A stretch of DNA of 64,000 bases from Bradyrhizobium sediminis (GTDB lineage Bacteria > Pseudomonadota > Alphaproteobacteria > Rhizobiales > Xanthobacteraceae): NCBI RefSeq assembly GCF_018736085.1, contig NZ_CP076134.1, positions 3,482,501-3,546,500 of the forward strand. Reading direction: 5' to 3'. The notes below the pieces were generated by a model that saw only the letters and a list, made by a program, of their open reading frames with translations, ran no database searches and was not told the origin of the DNA. How positions within the stretch are numbered: the stretch's first letter is position 1; every line of letters begins with the position of its first letter. The translations under genes and the position numbers were made by a program. Shown here one piece after another: positions 25,570 to 34,844 of the stretch.

Positions 25570-26376
25570 ATGAAAATTCGTGTCGGATTCGAAATGCTGT
25601 ACGATTTTCCGCAGCCGACGCCGATGATCATGGTGCTGGGGACGCACTTCACGCGCGCGTCCGACGTCATCGTTCCCGATTTCCTGACCATCAGCCCTTC
25701 CGTGCCGATCACGCCCTATCGCGATCTCTTCGGCAACTGGTGCAGCCGCATCGTCGCACCGGCCGGCCGGGTGCGCCTGGCTGCCGACGGTGTGGTTCGC
25801 GACAGCGGCTTGCCTGACCCGGTTGTTCTCTCGGCCCAACAATATGCGGTCGAGGATCTGCCGACCGATACACTGGTCTACCTGCTCGGCAGCCGCTACT
25901 GCGAGACCGACCGGCTCTCGGACATCGCATGGAAGCTGTTCGAGAAGACGCACCCGGGCTGGGCGCGGGTCCAGGCCATCTGTGATTTCGTGCATCGCCA
26001 CATCGTTTTCGGTTACGCGCACGCCCGCGCAACCAGGACCGCCTGGGACGCCTACACCGAGGGCAAGGGCGTATGCCGCGACTATGCCCATCTCGCCATT
26101 ACATTTTGCCGCTGCATGAATATTCCGGCGCGCTACTGCACCGGATATCTCGGCGACATGGGAACGCTGCCGCCTTACGGGCCGGGTGACTTCGCCGGGT
26201 GGTTCGAGGCCTATCTCGGCGGACGCTGGCATACGTTCGACCCGCGCAACAACGTGCCGCGGATCGGCCGCGTTCTGATTGCGCAGGGGCGCGATGCTTC
26301 CGATGTCCCGATCACCCAGACGTTCGGGCCGAATACGCTGGTCAGCTTCAAGGTCTGGACCGACGAGGTCGCGTGA
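25570..26376 (+). CDS. Transglutaminase-like cysteine peptidase-fold protein
   Basis: The 268-residue protein has a beta-rich N-terminal domain and a transglutaminase-core domain. The triad is visible as Cys169 in GKGVCRDYAHLA, His221 in GGRWHTFD and Asp224 in the same motif. This is the bacterial family often found with alpha-E/circularly permuted ATP-grasp proteins, but those are absent here. The ATG at 25570 starts the conserved MKIRVGFEMLYDF. No signal peptide is seen. Proteolysis or amide-bond chemistry is likely; the substrate is unknown. A small gene overlaps its stop. Confidence 0.87.
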   Translation: MKIRVGFEMLYDFPQPTPMIMVLGTHFTRASDVIVPDFLTISPSVPITPYRDLFGNWCSRIVAPAGRVRLAADGVVRDSGLPDPVVLSAQQYAVEDLPTDTLVYLLGSRYCETDRLSDIAWKLFEKTHPGWARVQAICDFVHRHIVFGYAHARATRTAWDAYTEGKGVCRDYAHLAITFCRCMNIPARYCTGYLGDMGTLPPYGPGDFAGWFEAYLGGRWHTFDPRNNVPRIGRVLIAQGRDASDVPITQTFGPNTLVSFKVWTDEVA

Positions 26377-26567
26377 AGACAGATAATTCCCCTGCCCTCA
26401 GTCCGGATGAATTTGCCTCGTTGCTCGAGGTCAGCAAGGGCGACGCGCAGCGCGAGATTCCTCAATTGCACTGGGAGCGCCTGGTCGGACTGGGCTACGC
26501 CGTCAGACGGCTCGGAGAGCTCGGGCTGACTGCATCCGGCGTTCGGCGGCTGGCGACGGGCCAATAG
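26373..26567 (+). CDS. Small hypothetical protein coupled to the transglutaminase-like gene
   Basis: A GTG at 26373 overlaps the upstream stop codon (GTGA). It opens a 64-residue frame: SPDEFASLLEVSKGDAQREI, then LHWERLVGLGYAVRRLGELG and LTASGVRRLATGQ. The pattern resembles the recognition part of a small winged-helix protein (L-V-x-L-G-Y ... LT-x-x-G), but no family is claimed. The overlap implies translational coupling. Confidence 0.6.
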   Translation: MKTDNSPALSPDEFASLLEVSKGDAQREIPQLHWERLVGLGYAVRRLGELGLTASGVRRLATGQ

Positions 26568-26580
26568 CCGATCGGCGCGC

Positions 26581-27285
26581 TTAGGTGCGCTCGCCCGGCG
26601 GCTTTGCCTGCCCGCCCCGAAATCCCATCGCCAGCACGTAGCGCTCGGAAGAATCCTTGCGGCTTGACGCCGGCTTGACGTGCTTGACGGTGGCAAAGTC
26701 ACGCTTGAGTTGCGTCATCAGTTCGGCATCCGCGCCGCTCTGGAACACTTTTGCGACGAACGTGCCGCCGGGATTGAGTACCTCGGCGGCGAACGCTGCA
26801 GCGGCTTCGACGAGGCCGACGATACGGAGCTGATCGGTCTTGCGATGGCCGGTCGTATTGGGCGCCATGTCGGAAAGCACCACGTCGGCGCGGCCGCCCA
26901 TCATCTCCAGTAACTTCTCCGGCGCGTCTTCGCTGAGGAAATCGAGCTGCGCAAAGCTGACGCCGGGGATCTCCGGCATCTCCAGAAGATCGATCGCGAT
27001 CACCTTGCCCTTGCCGCCGACCGAACCGACGCGTTTGGCGGCGATCTGGCTCCAGCCGCCGGGCGCTGCGCCGAGATCGACCACCGTCATGCCCGGCTTG
27101 AGAAAATGGTGCTTGTCGTCGATCTCGATCAGCTTGAAGGCCGCGCGCGAGCGCAGGCCCTCCCGCTTGGCCTGCGCCACATAGGGATCATTGAGCTGCC
27201 GCTCCAGCCAGAGCTTGGAGGACAGCTTGCGTTTGCCGCCAGTCTTGACGGTAACGTGCAGCCGGCCGGTGGTGTCTTTCGCCAT
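26581..27285 (-). CDS. rlmE: 23S rRNA 2'-O-methyltransferase (U2552), RlmE/FtsJ
   Basis: The 234-residue enzyme methylates the ribose of U2552 in the A-loop during large-subunit maturation. It has [13 protein letters not shown] (catalytic Lys), [13 protein letters not shown] as the SAM site, [12 protein letters not shown] (catalytic Asp) and [12 protein letters not shown] (catalytic Lys), with the final Glu in [11 protein letters not shown]. These give the K-D-K-E tetrad. A roughly 30-residue N-terminal extension with basic residues is common in alphaproteobacteria. It lies 36 bp after the Ppx/GppA gene on the same strand, so they are probably co-transcribed. Confidence 0.95.
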   Translation of the reverse strand: MAKDTTGRLHVTVKTGGKRKLSSKLWLERQLNDPYVAQAKREGLRSRAAFKLIEIDDKHHFLKPGMTVVDLGAAPGGWSQIAAKRVGSVGGKGKVIAIDLLEMPEIPGVSFAQLDFLSEDAPEKLLEMMGGRADVVLSDMAPNTTGHRKTDQLRIVGLVEAAAAFAAEVLNPGGTFVAKVFQSGADAELMTQLKRDFATVKHVKPASSRKDSSERYVLAMGFRGGQAKPPGERT

Positions 27286-27321
27286 GATTTGAGGGCTCTA
27301 GCACATTGCCGGCGCAAACGC

Positions 27322-28395
27322 CTATCGGCATCCGCCGAGCGCGCCGTCCTCGCGCATCATTTCGACCAGCATGCCCTCGCGCAGGCCGCGATCGGCGACC
27401 CGCAGCCGCGGCAGCGGAAAAGCGTCGCGGATGGCATCGAGAATGGCGCAGCCCGCCAGCACCAGGTCGGCGCGCTCGACGCTGATGCAATTGTTGCCGG
27501 CGCGCTCCTGATAGCTCATGCCGAGCAGGCGCGCGATGGTGGCGGAAAGATCCGCATCGCTCATCCAGACGCCGTCGATCCGGCGGCGATCGTATCGCGC
27601 CAGGTTGAGATGGACCCCGGCCAGCGTCGTCACCGTGCCCGAGGTTCCGAGCAGATGCATCTCCGCCAGGTCCTCGCCGTACTGGACCGCGAACGGCGCG
27701 ATATGCTGGGCGACCTCCTCGACCATATCGGCGTAGGATTGCGGCGTGACGTCCTTGCCGCCGAAATGTTCGGCCAGCGAGACGACGCCGAGCGGGATCG
27801 ACATCCATCCCTTGATGCGAGGCGCCGCATCCTGCTCATCGGGATCGCGCTCGATCCGGACCAGTTCCGTGGATCCGCCGCCGATGTCGAACAGAATGGC
27901 GCCGCGGCCCTTCGGATCGAGCAGCGGCGAACAGCCGATCACGGCCAGCGTCGCTTCGGTCTCGCGATCGATCACCTCGAGCCGGATCCCGGTCTCGGCT
28001 TCGACCCGGTGCCGGAAGCCGTCGGCGTTGGAGGCCGCGCGGCAGGCCTCCGTTGCGATCAGCCGCAGGCGTCCGGCCTTCCTGGAATGGATCTTGTCGC
28101 GGCAAATGCTCAGGGCGGCGATGGCGCGGTCGATCGCGGCGTCGCTAATGCAGCCGGTCGCCGAGATGCCTTCCCCCAACCGGATGATCCGCGAGAACGA
28201 GTCGACCACGCGAAAGCCGTCGCCGGTGGGACAGGCGATCAAGAGCCGGCAATTGTTGGTGCCAAGGTCCAGCGCGGCGTAGACGCCGGTTCCGGCGGCC
28301 GGCGAATGGGCCGCCCCGGGCACGCCATTACGCAGCCTTGGGCCGTCGTCTTCGCGCGGCGCAAGGCCATCGCGAAGCCGGGTGTCCTGGTTCAT
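27322..28395 (-). CDS. Ppx/GppA-family phosphatase (exopolyphosphatase)
   Basis: The 357-residue protein has the actin-like ATPase fold of Ppx/GppA: ALDLGTNNCRLLIA (phosphate 1), IATEACRAASNADGF, FDIGGGSTELV (phosphate 2) and HLLGTSGTVTTLAGVHL. It lacks the C-terminal HD domain of E. coli Ppx, as is normal for alphaproteobacterial members. It hydrolyses polyphosphate or pppGpp; which one cannot be read here. The start at 28395 is chosen for proximity to the domain; GTG at 28446 is an alternative. It is the first gene of a likely operon with rlmE and is divergent from the CoxL-like gene. Confidence 0.88.
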   Translation of the reverse strand: MNQDTRLRDGLAPREDDGPRLRNGVPGAAHSPAAGTGVYAALDLGTNNCRLLIACPTGDGFRVVDSFSRIIRLGEGISATGCISDAAIDRAIAALSICRDKIHSRKAGRLRLIATEACRAASNADGFRHRVEAETGIRLEVIDRETEATLAVIGCSPLLDPKGRGAILFDIGGGSTELVRIERDPDEQDAAPRIKGWMSIPLGVVSLAEHFGGKDVTPQSYADMVEEVAQHIAPFAVQYGEDLAEMHLLGTSGTVTTLAGVHLNLARYDRRRIDGVWMSDADLSATIARLLGMSYQERAGNNCISVERADLVLAGCAILDAIRDAFPLPRLRVADRGLREGMLVEMMREDGALGGCR

Positions 28396-28591
28396 CCAAA
28401 AGTCTTTCCGCGGCCTTCGGGAGCCGGCGTGGAATTTCCTGTTCACGGAAACTTTAGCAGCGCGCTAGCGCCGCGCAACAGCCGTTCACATGGCAGCATG
28501 CCCAATCAGGCGTTGTCGTACCGGTATCGGTGCGTTATCTCACGGGAACCCGCGAAATCGCGCAAAAACCAAGCCTTTCAGGTACCTGCCA

Positions 28592-30967
28592 ATGCAAGAT
28601 CGCTCGTCTTCATCCTCTCTGGAAAACGCTATCGCACTGCAAAAATACGGTGTCGGGCAACCGGTGCGCCGCAAGGAGGACGACACGCTGGTCCGCGGCA
28701 AGGGCAAATACACCGACGATTTCAACCTGCCCGGCCAGGCCTACGCCTGGATCGTACGCTCCAGCCACGCCCACGGGATCATCCGCGGCATCGACACCAA
28801 GGCCGCCAAGAGCATGCCCGGCGTGCTCGGGGTCTATACGGCCAAGGACCTCGCACCGGCGAATTACGGGCCCTTCACCTGCGGCCTGCCGCTGAAGAGC
28901 CGTGACGGTACGCCACTGCTGCAGACCAACCGCACCGCGCTGGTGAGCGACAAGGTGCGCTTCGTCGGCGATCCCGTCGCCTTCGTCGTGGCCGAGACGC
29001 TGGCGCAGGCGCGCGATGCCGCCGAAGCCGTCGAGGTCGATATCGACCCGCTCCCCGCCGTCACCGACGCCGCCGAAGCGGCCAGGCCCGGCGCCCCCCA
29101 GCTCTACGACCACATCCCCAACAATGTCGCGCTCGATTATCACTACGGCGACACCGCCAGGATCGAGGCCGCCTTCGCCGGCGCGGCGCATGTGACGAAG
29201 CTCGACATCGTCAATACCCGCGTCGCCGTGGTGTCAATGGAACCGCGCGTGGCGCTGGCGGCCTACGACAAGACAAGCGAGCGCTACACGCTGCAGGTTC
29301 CGACCCAGGGCGTGTCCGGCAACAAGGTGACGCTGGCGAAGATCCTCAACGTGCCAAACGACAAGGTCCGCATCCTGACCGCCAATGTCGGCGGTTCCTT
29401 TGGCATGAAGAACGTCAGCTATCCCGAATATACCTGCATCCTGCATGCGGCGAGAGCGCTGGGACGGCCGGTGAAATGGACCGATGAACGGTCCACCAGC
29501 TTCCTATCCGACAGCCACGGCCGCGCCCAGCTCATCCATGCCGAACTCGCGCTCGACGCCGAGGGCAAGTTCCTCGCGGTCCGCCTCTCCGGCTACGGCA
29601 ACCTCGGGGCCTACATCACTGGCGTGGCGCCGGGACCGTTGTCGCTCAACACGGGAAAAAATCTCGCCAGCGTCTATCGCACCCCGCTGCTCGGCGTCGA
29701 CATCAAGACGGTCCTGACCAACACCACGCTGATGGGCGCCTATCGCGGCGCCGGCCGGCCCGAGGCCAATTACTACATGGAACGCCTGATCGACCGCGCC
29801 GCCGACGAGATGGGAATCAACCGGCTGACGCTGCGCAAGCGCAACTTCATCAAGCCGGCGCAGATGCCGTTCGCGGCAGCTAGCGGCGTCACCTATGACA
29901 GCGGCGACTTCCAGGGCGTGTTCAACAAGGCGCTGGAAATTTCCGATCATGCCAATTTCGCCAAACGCAAGAAGGAGAGCCGCAAGAAAGGCAAGCTGCG
30001 CGGCATCGCGATCGGCTCCTATCTCGAAGTCACCGCCCCACCCTCCGGCGAACTCGGCAAGATCACCTTCGAACCGGACGGTTCGGTGAAGCTGACGACC
30101 GGCACGCTCGATTATGGCCAGGGCCACGCCACGCCGTTCGCGCAGGTGCTCTCCGCCCAGCTCGGCGTACCCTTCGAAAGGATCACGCTGGAGCAGAACG
30201 ACAGCGATCTGGTGCGCTTCGGCAACGGCACCGGCGGTTCACGCTCGATCACCGCGACGGGCGCCGCGATCGTCGAGGCCGCAGCACTCGTCGTCGCCAA
30301 GGGCAAGCAGGCGGCGGCGCATCTGCTGGAAGCGTCGGAAGGCGACATCGAATTCGGCAATGGCCGCTTCACCATCGCCGGCACCGACCGCAGCATCGGC
30401 ATCATGGAACTGGCGCAGCGCATGCGCGAGGGCAAGATGCCGGAGGGCGCGCCTGATACACTCGACGTCGACCACGCCACCAAGGACACGCCGTCGACCT
30501 TCCCCAATGGCTGCCATGTCGCGGAAGTCGAGATCGATCCCGAGACCGGCGTGACGCGCATCGTGCGCTACACCGGCGTCAACGACTTCGGCACCATCGT
30601 CAATCCGATGATCGTCGCCGGCCAGTTGCATGGCGGCGTCGCCCAGGGCATCGGCCAGGCGCTGATGGAGCAGGTCAGCTACGACTCCAGCGGCCAGCCG
30701 ATCACCGGCTCGTTCATGGATTACGCGATGCCGCGCGCCGAGGACGTGCCGCTGATGGAGGTCGGCGATCATCCGGTGCCCGCCAAATCCAATCCGCTGG
30801 GCACCAAGGGCTGTGGCGAAGCCGGCTGCGCCGGAAGTCTGGCGTCGATCGTCAACGCGGTGCTCGACGCGCTCTCCGAATACGGCATCACCCACATCGA
30901 CATGCCGCTGACGCCGGAGCGGGTCTGGCGTGCGATCCAGGATGCCAAGGCCAAGCAGGCGGCGTGA
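28592..30967 (+). CDS. CoxL-like (form II) molybdenum hydroxylase large subunit, orphan
   Basis: The 791-residue protein is a xanthine-oxidase-family molybdopterin subunit. It has the N-terminal a/b hammerhead domain (about 20-170) and the two Moco domains. The active-site loop reads AYRGAGR (residues 383-389), the form II signature, rather than the AYxCSFR loop of true CO dehydrogenase. The catalytic Glu is in GCGEAGC near residue 740. No CoxM (FAD) or CoxS (2Fe-2S) gene lies next to it, so its electron-transfer partners must be elsewhere. The next gene encodes a GlcD-type flavoprotein after a repeat. The substrate is unknown. Confidence 0.9.
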   Translation: MQDRSSSSSLENAIALQKYGVGQPVRRKEDDTLVRGKGKYTDDFNLPGQAYAWIVRSSHAHGIIRGIDTKAAKSMPGVLGVYTAKDLAPANYGPFTCGLPLKSRDGTPLLQTNRTALVSDKVRFVGDPVAFVVAETLAQARDAAEAVEVDIDPLPAVTDAAEAARPGAPQLYDHIPNNVALDYHYGDTARIEAAFAGAAHVTKLDIVNTRVAVVSMEPRVALAAYDKTSERYTLQVPTQGVSGNKVTLAKILNVPNDKVRILTANVGGSFGMKNVSYPEYTCILHAARALGRPVKWTDERSTSFLSDSHGRAQLIHAELALDAEGKFLAVRLSGYGNLGAYITGVAPGPLSLNTGKNLASVYRTPLLGVDIKTVLTNTTLMGAYRGAGRPEANYYMERLIDRAADEMGINRLTLRKRNFIKPAQMPFAAASGVTYDSGDFQGVFNKALEISDHANFAKRKKESRKKGKLRGIAIGSYLEVTAPPSGELGKITFEPDGSVKLTTGTLDYGQGHATPFAQVLSAQLGVPFERITLEQNDSDLVRFGNGTGGSRSITATGAAIVEAAALVVAKGKQAAAHLLEASEGDIEFGNGRFTIAGTDRSIGIMELAQRMREGKMPEGAPDTLDVDHATKDTPSTFPNGCHVAEVEIDPETGVTRIVRYTGVNDFGTIVNPMIVAGQLHGGVAQGIGQALMEQVSYDSSGQPITGSFMDYAMPRAEDVPLMEVGDHPVPAKSNPLGTKGCGEAGCAGSLASIVNAVLDALSEYGITHIDMPLTPERVWRAIQDAKAKQAA

Positions 30968-30983
30968 GCCGCCACATCCACAG

Positions 30984-31088
30984 TCGTCATCGCCCGGCTT
31001 GACCGGCAACCAAGTACTCCGGGACACCTGTGATAGACCGAGAAGCCGTGGCGTACTGGATCCTCCGCTTTCGCGGGGGATGATGACT
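30984..31088. repeat. Intergenic repeat, family C copy 1
   Basis: A block with GTCATCGCCCGGC, GAGAAGCCG-GGCGTACTGG and CCGCTTTCGCGG in order, about 105 bp. A second, longer copy lies at 33187-33313 in the same orientation. The family is intergenic and partly palindromic. Confidence 0.7.
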
Positions 31089-31111
31089 GAGAGTGAAACG
31101 GAGCGAGTTAC

Positions 31112-32500
31112 GTGCAGGCGGCAATCATCGGCGAACTTCGCGCGGCGTTCGATGCGACGACGGTCCTGACCGGCGGCGGCATCGGCGCCCGCTATCACAC
31201 CGACATGGCCGGTATTGCGGTCGCACCCCCGCTTGCGGTGGTGCGGCCGCGCACGACGGAAGAGGTCTCGCAATTCCTCAAGCTTTGCCATCGGGCGCGC
31301 GTGCCGGTCACGACACAGGGCGGCATGACCGGGCTGGTGCGCGCCACGATGCCGGCGCCGGGCGAAATCGTGCTGTCGACCGAGCGCATGAACGCGATCG
31401 AAGAAGTCGATACCGGCGGCGGAGTCGTCATCACCCAAACCGGCGTGCCGCTGCAACGGTTGCAGGAGCGCGTCGAACAGGACGGCTTCATGTTCCCGCT
31501 CGATCTCGGCGCGCGGGGCAGTTGCACCATCGGCGGCAACATCTCCACCAATGCCGGCGGCAACCGGGTGATCCGCTATGGCATGACGCGCGACCTCGTG
31601 CTCGGGCTCGAAGCTGTGCTTGCGGACGGAACCGTCCTCAAGGGGGTGCGCAAATACATCAAGAACAACACCGGCATCGATCTCAAGCAGTTGTTCGTCG
31701 GCACCGAGGGCACGCTCGGCGTGGTCACGCGCGCCGCGCTGCGGATCTTCCCGGCGCCGGCGGAGCAGCAGGTAGCGCTGTGCGCGCTTTCGAGCTTCGA
31801 CAAGGTCCGCGCCTTGCTGACGCTTTCGCGCTCGCGGCTTGGCGGCGACCTCACCGCCTTTGAGGTGATGTGGAACAACTATTATCGCCTCACCACCGAA
31901 CTGGTGAAAGGCGTCGCCGCGCCGCTTCCGACCAATCATCCCTTCTACGTCCTGCTCGAATCCTCCGGCAGCGACGCCGGACGTATCCGCGCCGACCTCG
32001 AGAAATTGCTGGAGCAGACGCTGGGGGACGACATCATCCTCGATGCCACGATTGCGAGCTCTGGGGCGGCGGCCGCGGCGATCTGGCGGATTCGCGATTC
32101 CTCGGTCGAGCTCGGCCGCGCGCTCGGCCCCGGCGTCGGCTTCGACATCAGCCTTGCCATCGACAGAATGGAGGCGTTCGCGGACGCCGTCGACAAGGGA
32201 CTGAAGACGATCCACAGCGATGCCTACGCGATCGTGTTCGGCCATGCCGGCGACGGCAATCTGCACGTCAGCGCAAAGTACCCGCCGCCGGCCGACAAGC
32301 ACGACGAGGTTTCGAAGCTCGTGTACGGCATCACAGGCGAATTCGCAGGCTCGGTCTCTGCCGAGCACGGCATCGGCATCCTGAAGCGGCCCTATCTCAA
32401 GCTCAGCCGCACCGCGGAGGAGATCGAGACCATGCGCACGCTGAAGCGCGCGCTCGACCCGCATCAGATTCTCAATCCCGGGCGCATCTTCACGATGTGA
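31112..32500 (+). CDS. FAD-linked oxidase (GlcD/D-2-hydroxyacid dehydrogenase type)
   Basis: The 462-residue flavoprotein has the PCMH FAD-binding domain (VRPRTTEEVSQFL, TTQGGMTGLVRATMP, GARGSCTIGGNISTNAGG) and the C-terminal FAD-oxidase_C domain (HAGDGNLH, AEHGIGILKRPYL, ALDPHQILNPG). These are the marks of glycolate oxidase GlcD, D-lactate dehydrogenase and D-2-hydroxyglutarate dehydrogenase. Without GlcE/GlcF neighbours a stand-alone D-2-hydroxyacid dehydrogenase is most likely. GGAG lies before the GTG start at 31112. Confidence 0.9.
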   Translation: MQAAIIGELRAAFDATTVLTGGGIGARYHTDMAGIAVAPPLAVVRPRTTEEVSQFLKLCHRARVPVTTQGGMTGLVRATMPAPGEIVLSTERMNAIEEVDTGGGVVITQTGVPLQRLQERVEQDGFMFPLDLGARGSCTIGGNISTNAGGNRVIRYGMTRDLVLGLEAVLADGTVLKGVRKYIKNNTGIDLKQLFVGTEGTLGVVTRAALRIFPAPAEQQVALCALSSFDKVRALLTLSRSRLGGDLTAFEVMWNNYYRLTTELVKGVAAPLPTNHPFYVLLESSGSDAGRIRADLEKLLEQTLGDDIILDATIASSGAAAAAIWRIRDSSVELGRALGPGVGFDISLAIDRMEAFADAVDKGLKTIHSDAYAIVFGHAGDGNLHVSAKYPPPADKHDEVSKLVYGITGEFAGSVSAEHGIGILKRPYLKLSRTAEEIETMRTLKRALDPHQILNPGRIFTM

Positions 32501-32529
32501 AGGGATCGCCAGCGTACGAAGCGCTCCGG

Positions 32530-33138
32530 CTACGCCAGCTGCTTCAAGGCGCGTTCCAGCAGCTCCAGCCGGTCCTGGCCCCAGAAGATCTCGCCGGAAG
32601 GCAGCACGTAGCTCGGCGCCCCGAACACGCCGGCCGCAAGAGCCTCATTTGTGTACTGCTCGTGCAGTGCGTCGAGTTCGGCGTCGGAAGGACCGCCGGC
32701 GCGCAGCGCCGCGGCATCGAGGCCGGCCCGCCGCGCGGCTGATGCAACGTGATCCGGATCGTTGAGCGTTTCCTCGCGTTCCCACAGCGCGCGCCCGAGT
32801 TCCTGCGACAGCTTGAGGGCATCCTTGCCTTGCAGCTTGGCAGCGATCACCAGCCGCGTCGCCATGGTGTCGTCGCAGGGGAAAGATTTTGGCTCGAGGT
32901 TCAGCGGAACGCCGCGCACCTCGCGCCAGCGCTTCAACTCCATCATCCGGTAGGCGCGCCGCTGCGGCGAGCGCTTCGGCAGCGGCAGCCCGCCGGTCTG
33001 CTCGAAGATCGGTCCGAACTTGCAGGGCTTGATATTGACGGTCACCTTGTTTCGCCTAGCGATCTCGGCGAACGGCGCGCTGCCGAGATAGGTCCAGGGC
33101 GAAGTCAGTGTCATGTAGTAGTCGACGGTGACGGTCAT
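32530..33138 (-). CDS. 2-hydroxychromene-2-carboxylate isomerase/DsbA-like protein
   Basis: The 202-residue thioredoxin-fold protein of the kappa-GST/HCCA isomerase family opens with VDYYMTLTSPWTYLG, where Ser replaces the redox Cys, and has GVFGAPSYVLPSGEIFWGQDRLELLE near the C-terminus. In naphthalene degradation NahD isomerises 2-hydroxychromene-2-carboxylate with glutathione. No naphthalene genes are nearby, so the true substrate is uncertain. It is convergent with the flavoprotein gene. Confidence 0.88.
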   Translation of the reverse strand: MTVTVDYYMTLTSPWTYLGSAPFAEIARRNKVTVNIKPCKFGPIFEQTGGLPLPKRSPQRRAYRMMELKRWREVRGVPLNLEPKSFPCDDTMATRLVIAAKLQGKDALKLSQELGRALWEREETLNDPDHVASAARRAGLDAAALRAGGPSDAELDALHEQYTNEALAAGVFGAPSYVLPSGEIFWGQDRLELLERALKQLA

Positions 33139-33186
33139 GGTCCGCTAATCCTCAAATTGTCTCGTGTGAGCGCCTCATCCCCCAGC

Positions 33187-33313
33187 CGTCATCGCCCGGC
33201 CTTTGATGTCCCCGGGCTGAACACCTTTGACCGGGCGACCCAGTATTCCAGAGGCCGGAGATAGAATCGAGAAGCCGCGGCGTACTGGGTCCCCCGCTTT
33301 CGCGGAGGACGAC
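33187..33313. repeat. Intergenic repeat, family C copy 2
   Basis: About 127 bp sharing GTCATCGCCCGG, GAGAAGCCGCGGCGTACTGG and CCCCCGCTTTCGCGG with 30984-31088. It lies between the isomerase gene and the hot-dog protein gene. An internal hairpin-like section distinguishes it from copy 1. Confidence 0.7.
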
Positions 33314-33343
33314 AACTGAAGATGTTGCAGGCGGCGTGCGCGC

Positions 33344-34144
33344 CTACGCCGCCGCCTGCTCGCGCGGCTGGGTGATCGCGACGTGCTGGCAATGCGCCAA
33401 AGGCGTCTTGCCGTTGGCGACCACCAGCGCGTCGAGTTCGACGAAGCGGTGGCCCTTCTTGTCGTAATTGCCGGTGACCCTGGCCCGCGCGGTGATCTCG
33501 TCGCCGGCCTTGGCGGCCGAGAGCAGCTGCATCGTGCTGCCGACATGGATCCACGGCCCCAGGATGGCGTTGTCGACCAGCACCCTGTTCATCACCCGCT
33601 GCAGCAGGCCGGGATGGGCGAGGCCTTCCCGAGCATAGATCGGATGGGATTCGCGGACATCGGCGAGATATTCCCTGCCCGCCTCGCCGGCCCAGTCGCG
33701 CGGCACGGTGCCGAGCCATTTGCCAAGCTCATAGGAGGCGGCATTGACCGGCATGCGCTCGGCCACCGCGGCGACCGCCTCGTAATCCGCGATCGAAATT
33801 GTCGGTGCGGCGGCGGGCAACGAGGCGGTTCCGGTGGCGCAAAGCTGGTCCCGGCTTTTGACCTCGATCGAAAGCACGCCATTGTTTTCCGCAGCCGTCA
33901 CGTCGGCGGTCTCGCCGTCATAGACCGGCTTGACGAAGCGCGCGTCGATCAATCCGCGTTCGAGAAAGGCCCGGCCCCACTTCGCGACCGGCATGTGCAT
34001 CATATAGGCCATCACGTCGACGCCGGGGACGAGGCCGCCCGAAAATCCGAACCGCTTGGCCACGGTGTCGTCGTGCATCTTGTTTTCGGAGAGTTTGGCG
34101 GTGTTGAAGGCCTGGACGCGGTAGGTTTCGAGCCGGCTCGGCAT
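33344..34144 (-). CDS. Hot-dog-fold (MaoC-like) protein
   Basis: The 266-residue protein appears to contain two half hot-dog domains. The first has [20 protein letters not shown] near residues 29-48, like the G-x-V-P-G motif of dehydratase-type hot-dog proteins. The second has [20 protein letters not shown] and [13 protein letters not shown] in the C-terminal half. The catalytic D/H pair of MaoC hydratases is not evident, so activity is uncertain. The start at 34144 begins the domain; the ORF is open to 34243. It is divergent from the DUF188 gene. Confidence 0.65.
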   Translation of the reverse strand: MPSRLETYRVQAFNTAKLSENKMHDDTVAKRFGFSGGLVPGVDVMAYMMHMPVAKWGRAFLERGLIDARFVKPVYDGETADVTAAENNGVLSIEVKSRDQLCATGTASLPAAAPTISIADYEAVAAVAERMPVNAASYELGKWLGTVPRDWAGEAGREYLADVRESHPIYAREGLAHPGLLQRVMNRVLVDNAILGPWIHVGSTMQLLSAAKAGDEITARARVTGNYDKKGHRFVELDALVVANGKTPLAHCQHVAITQPREQAAA

Positions 34145-34335
34145 ATCCTGGGTTTCCTCGGTTTCTGGTTGGCTTTTCTGGCCACGATGGTACGCGAAGA
34201 AAATGCCGAGGCAAGCGTGTTCCACGCTCCGTTTTCCTCGCAATTCCGCCCGTGATGGGGTACCACGCGCATTCAGGAGTGCAGTTGCGCTCCAGGGAGG
34301 GCGCGGCTTGCGCCCCCGACCTAAATCTCCAGCCG

Positions 34336-34833
34336 ATGACAGCCGTTTTGAACACCACCCGCATCTATGTCGACGCCGACGCCTGTCCGGTCAAAGACGA
34401 AATCTACCGCGTCGCCATCCGGCACGGCCTGCCCGTCAGCGTGGTCGCCGGCAGCTTCATCCGAGTGCCCCAGGACCCGCTGATCGAGCGCATCGCGGCA
34501 GGCTCCGGGATGGACGCCGCCGACGACTGGATTGCGGAACGCGCGGGAAAGGGCGATATCGTCATCACCTCGGATATCCCGCTGGCGAGCCGTTGCGTGA
34601 AGACCGGCGCCGAGGTGATCGCGCCGAACGGCAAGCCATTCACGGAGCAATCGATCGGGATGACGCTGGCGGTTCGCAATCTGATGACCGACCTGCGGTC
34701 CTCGGGCGAAATCACCGGCGGTCCGCGGTCGTTCGCGCCGCGCGACCGCTCGGCGTTCCTGTCGGCGCTCGACCAGACCATCCGCCGCATCCAGCGCCAA
34801 CGCGCCGATCAAACCGCGCAAGAACAGAGTTGA
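34336..34833 (+). CDS. DUF188 (YaiI/YqxD) family protein
   Basis: The 165-residue protein matches the YaiI/YqxD family: [18 protein letters not shown] at the start (acidic DADACPV motif), then [28 protein letters not shown] and [14 protein letters not shown]. The acidic residues resemble a PIN/NYN-type nuclease site, but no activity is established. The length is normal. The start at 34336 is taken because the conserved region begins at once. It is 11 bp before the ABC-F gene. Confidence 0.92.
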   Translation: MTAVLNTTRIYVDADACPVKDEIYRVAIRHGLPVSVVAGSFIRVPQDPLIERIAAGSGMDAADDWIAERAGKGDIVITSDIPLASRCVKTGAEVIAPNGKPFTEQSIGMTLAVRNLMTDLRSSGEITGGPRSFAPRDRSAFLSALDQTIRRIQRQRADQTAQEQS

Positions 34834-34844
34834 ATTAAAGAGCC

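Noticed and set aside
30239..32464. A 741-codon minus-strand open frame
   Set aside because: It is antisense to the CoxL-like and GlcD-type genes, spans their intergenic repeat and has no recognisable domain.
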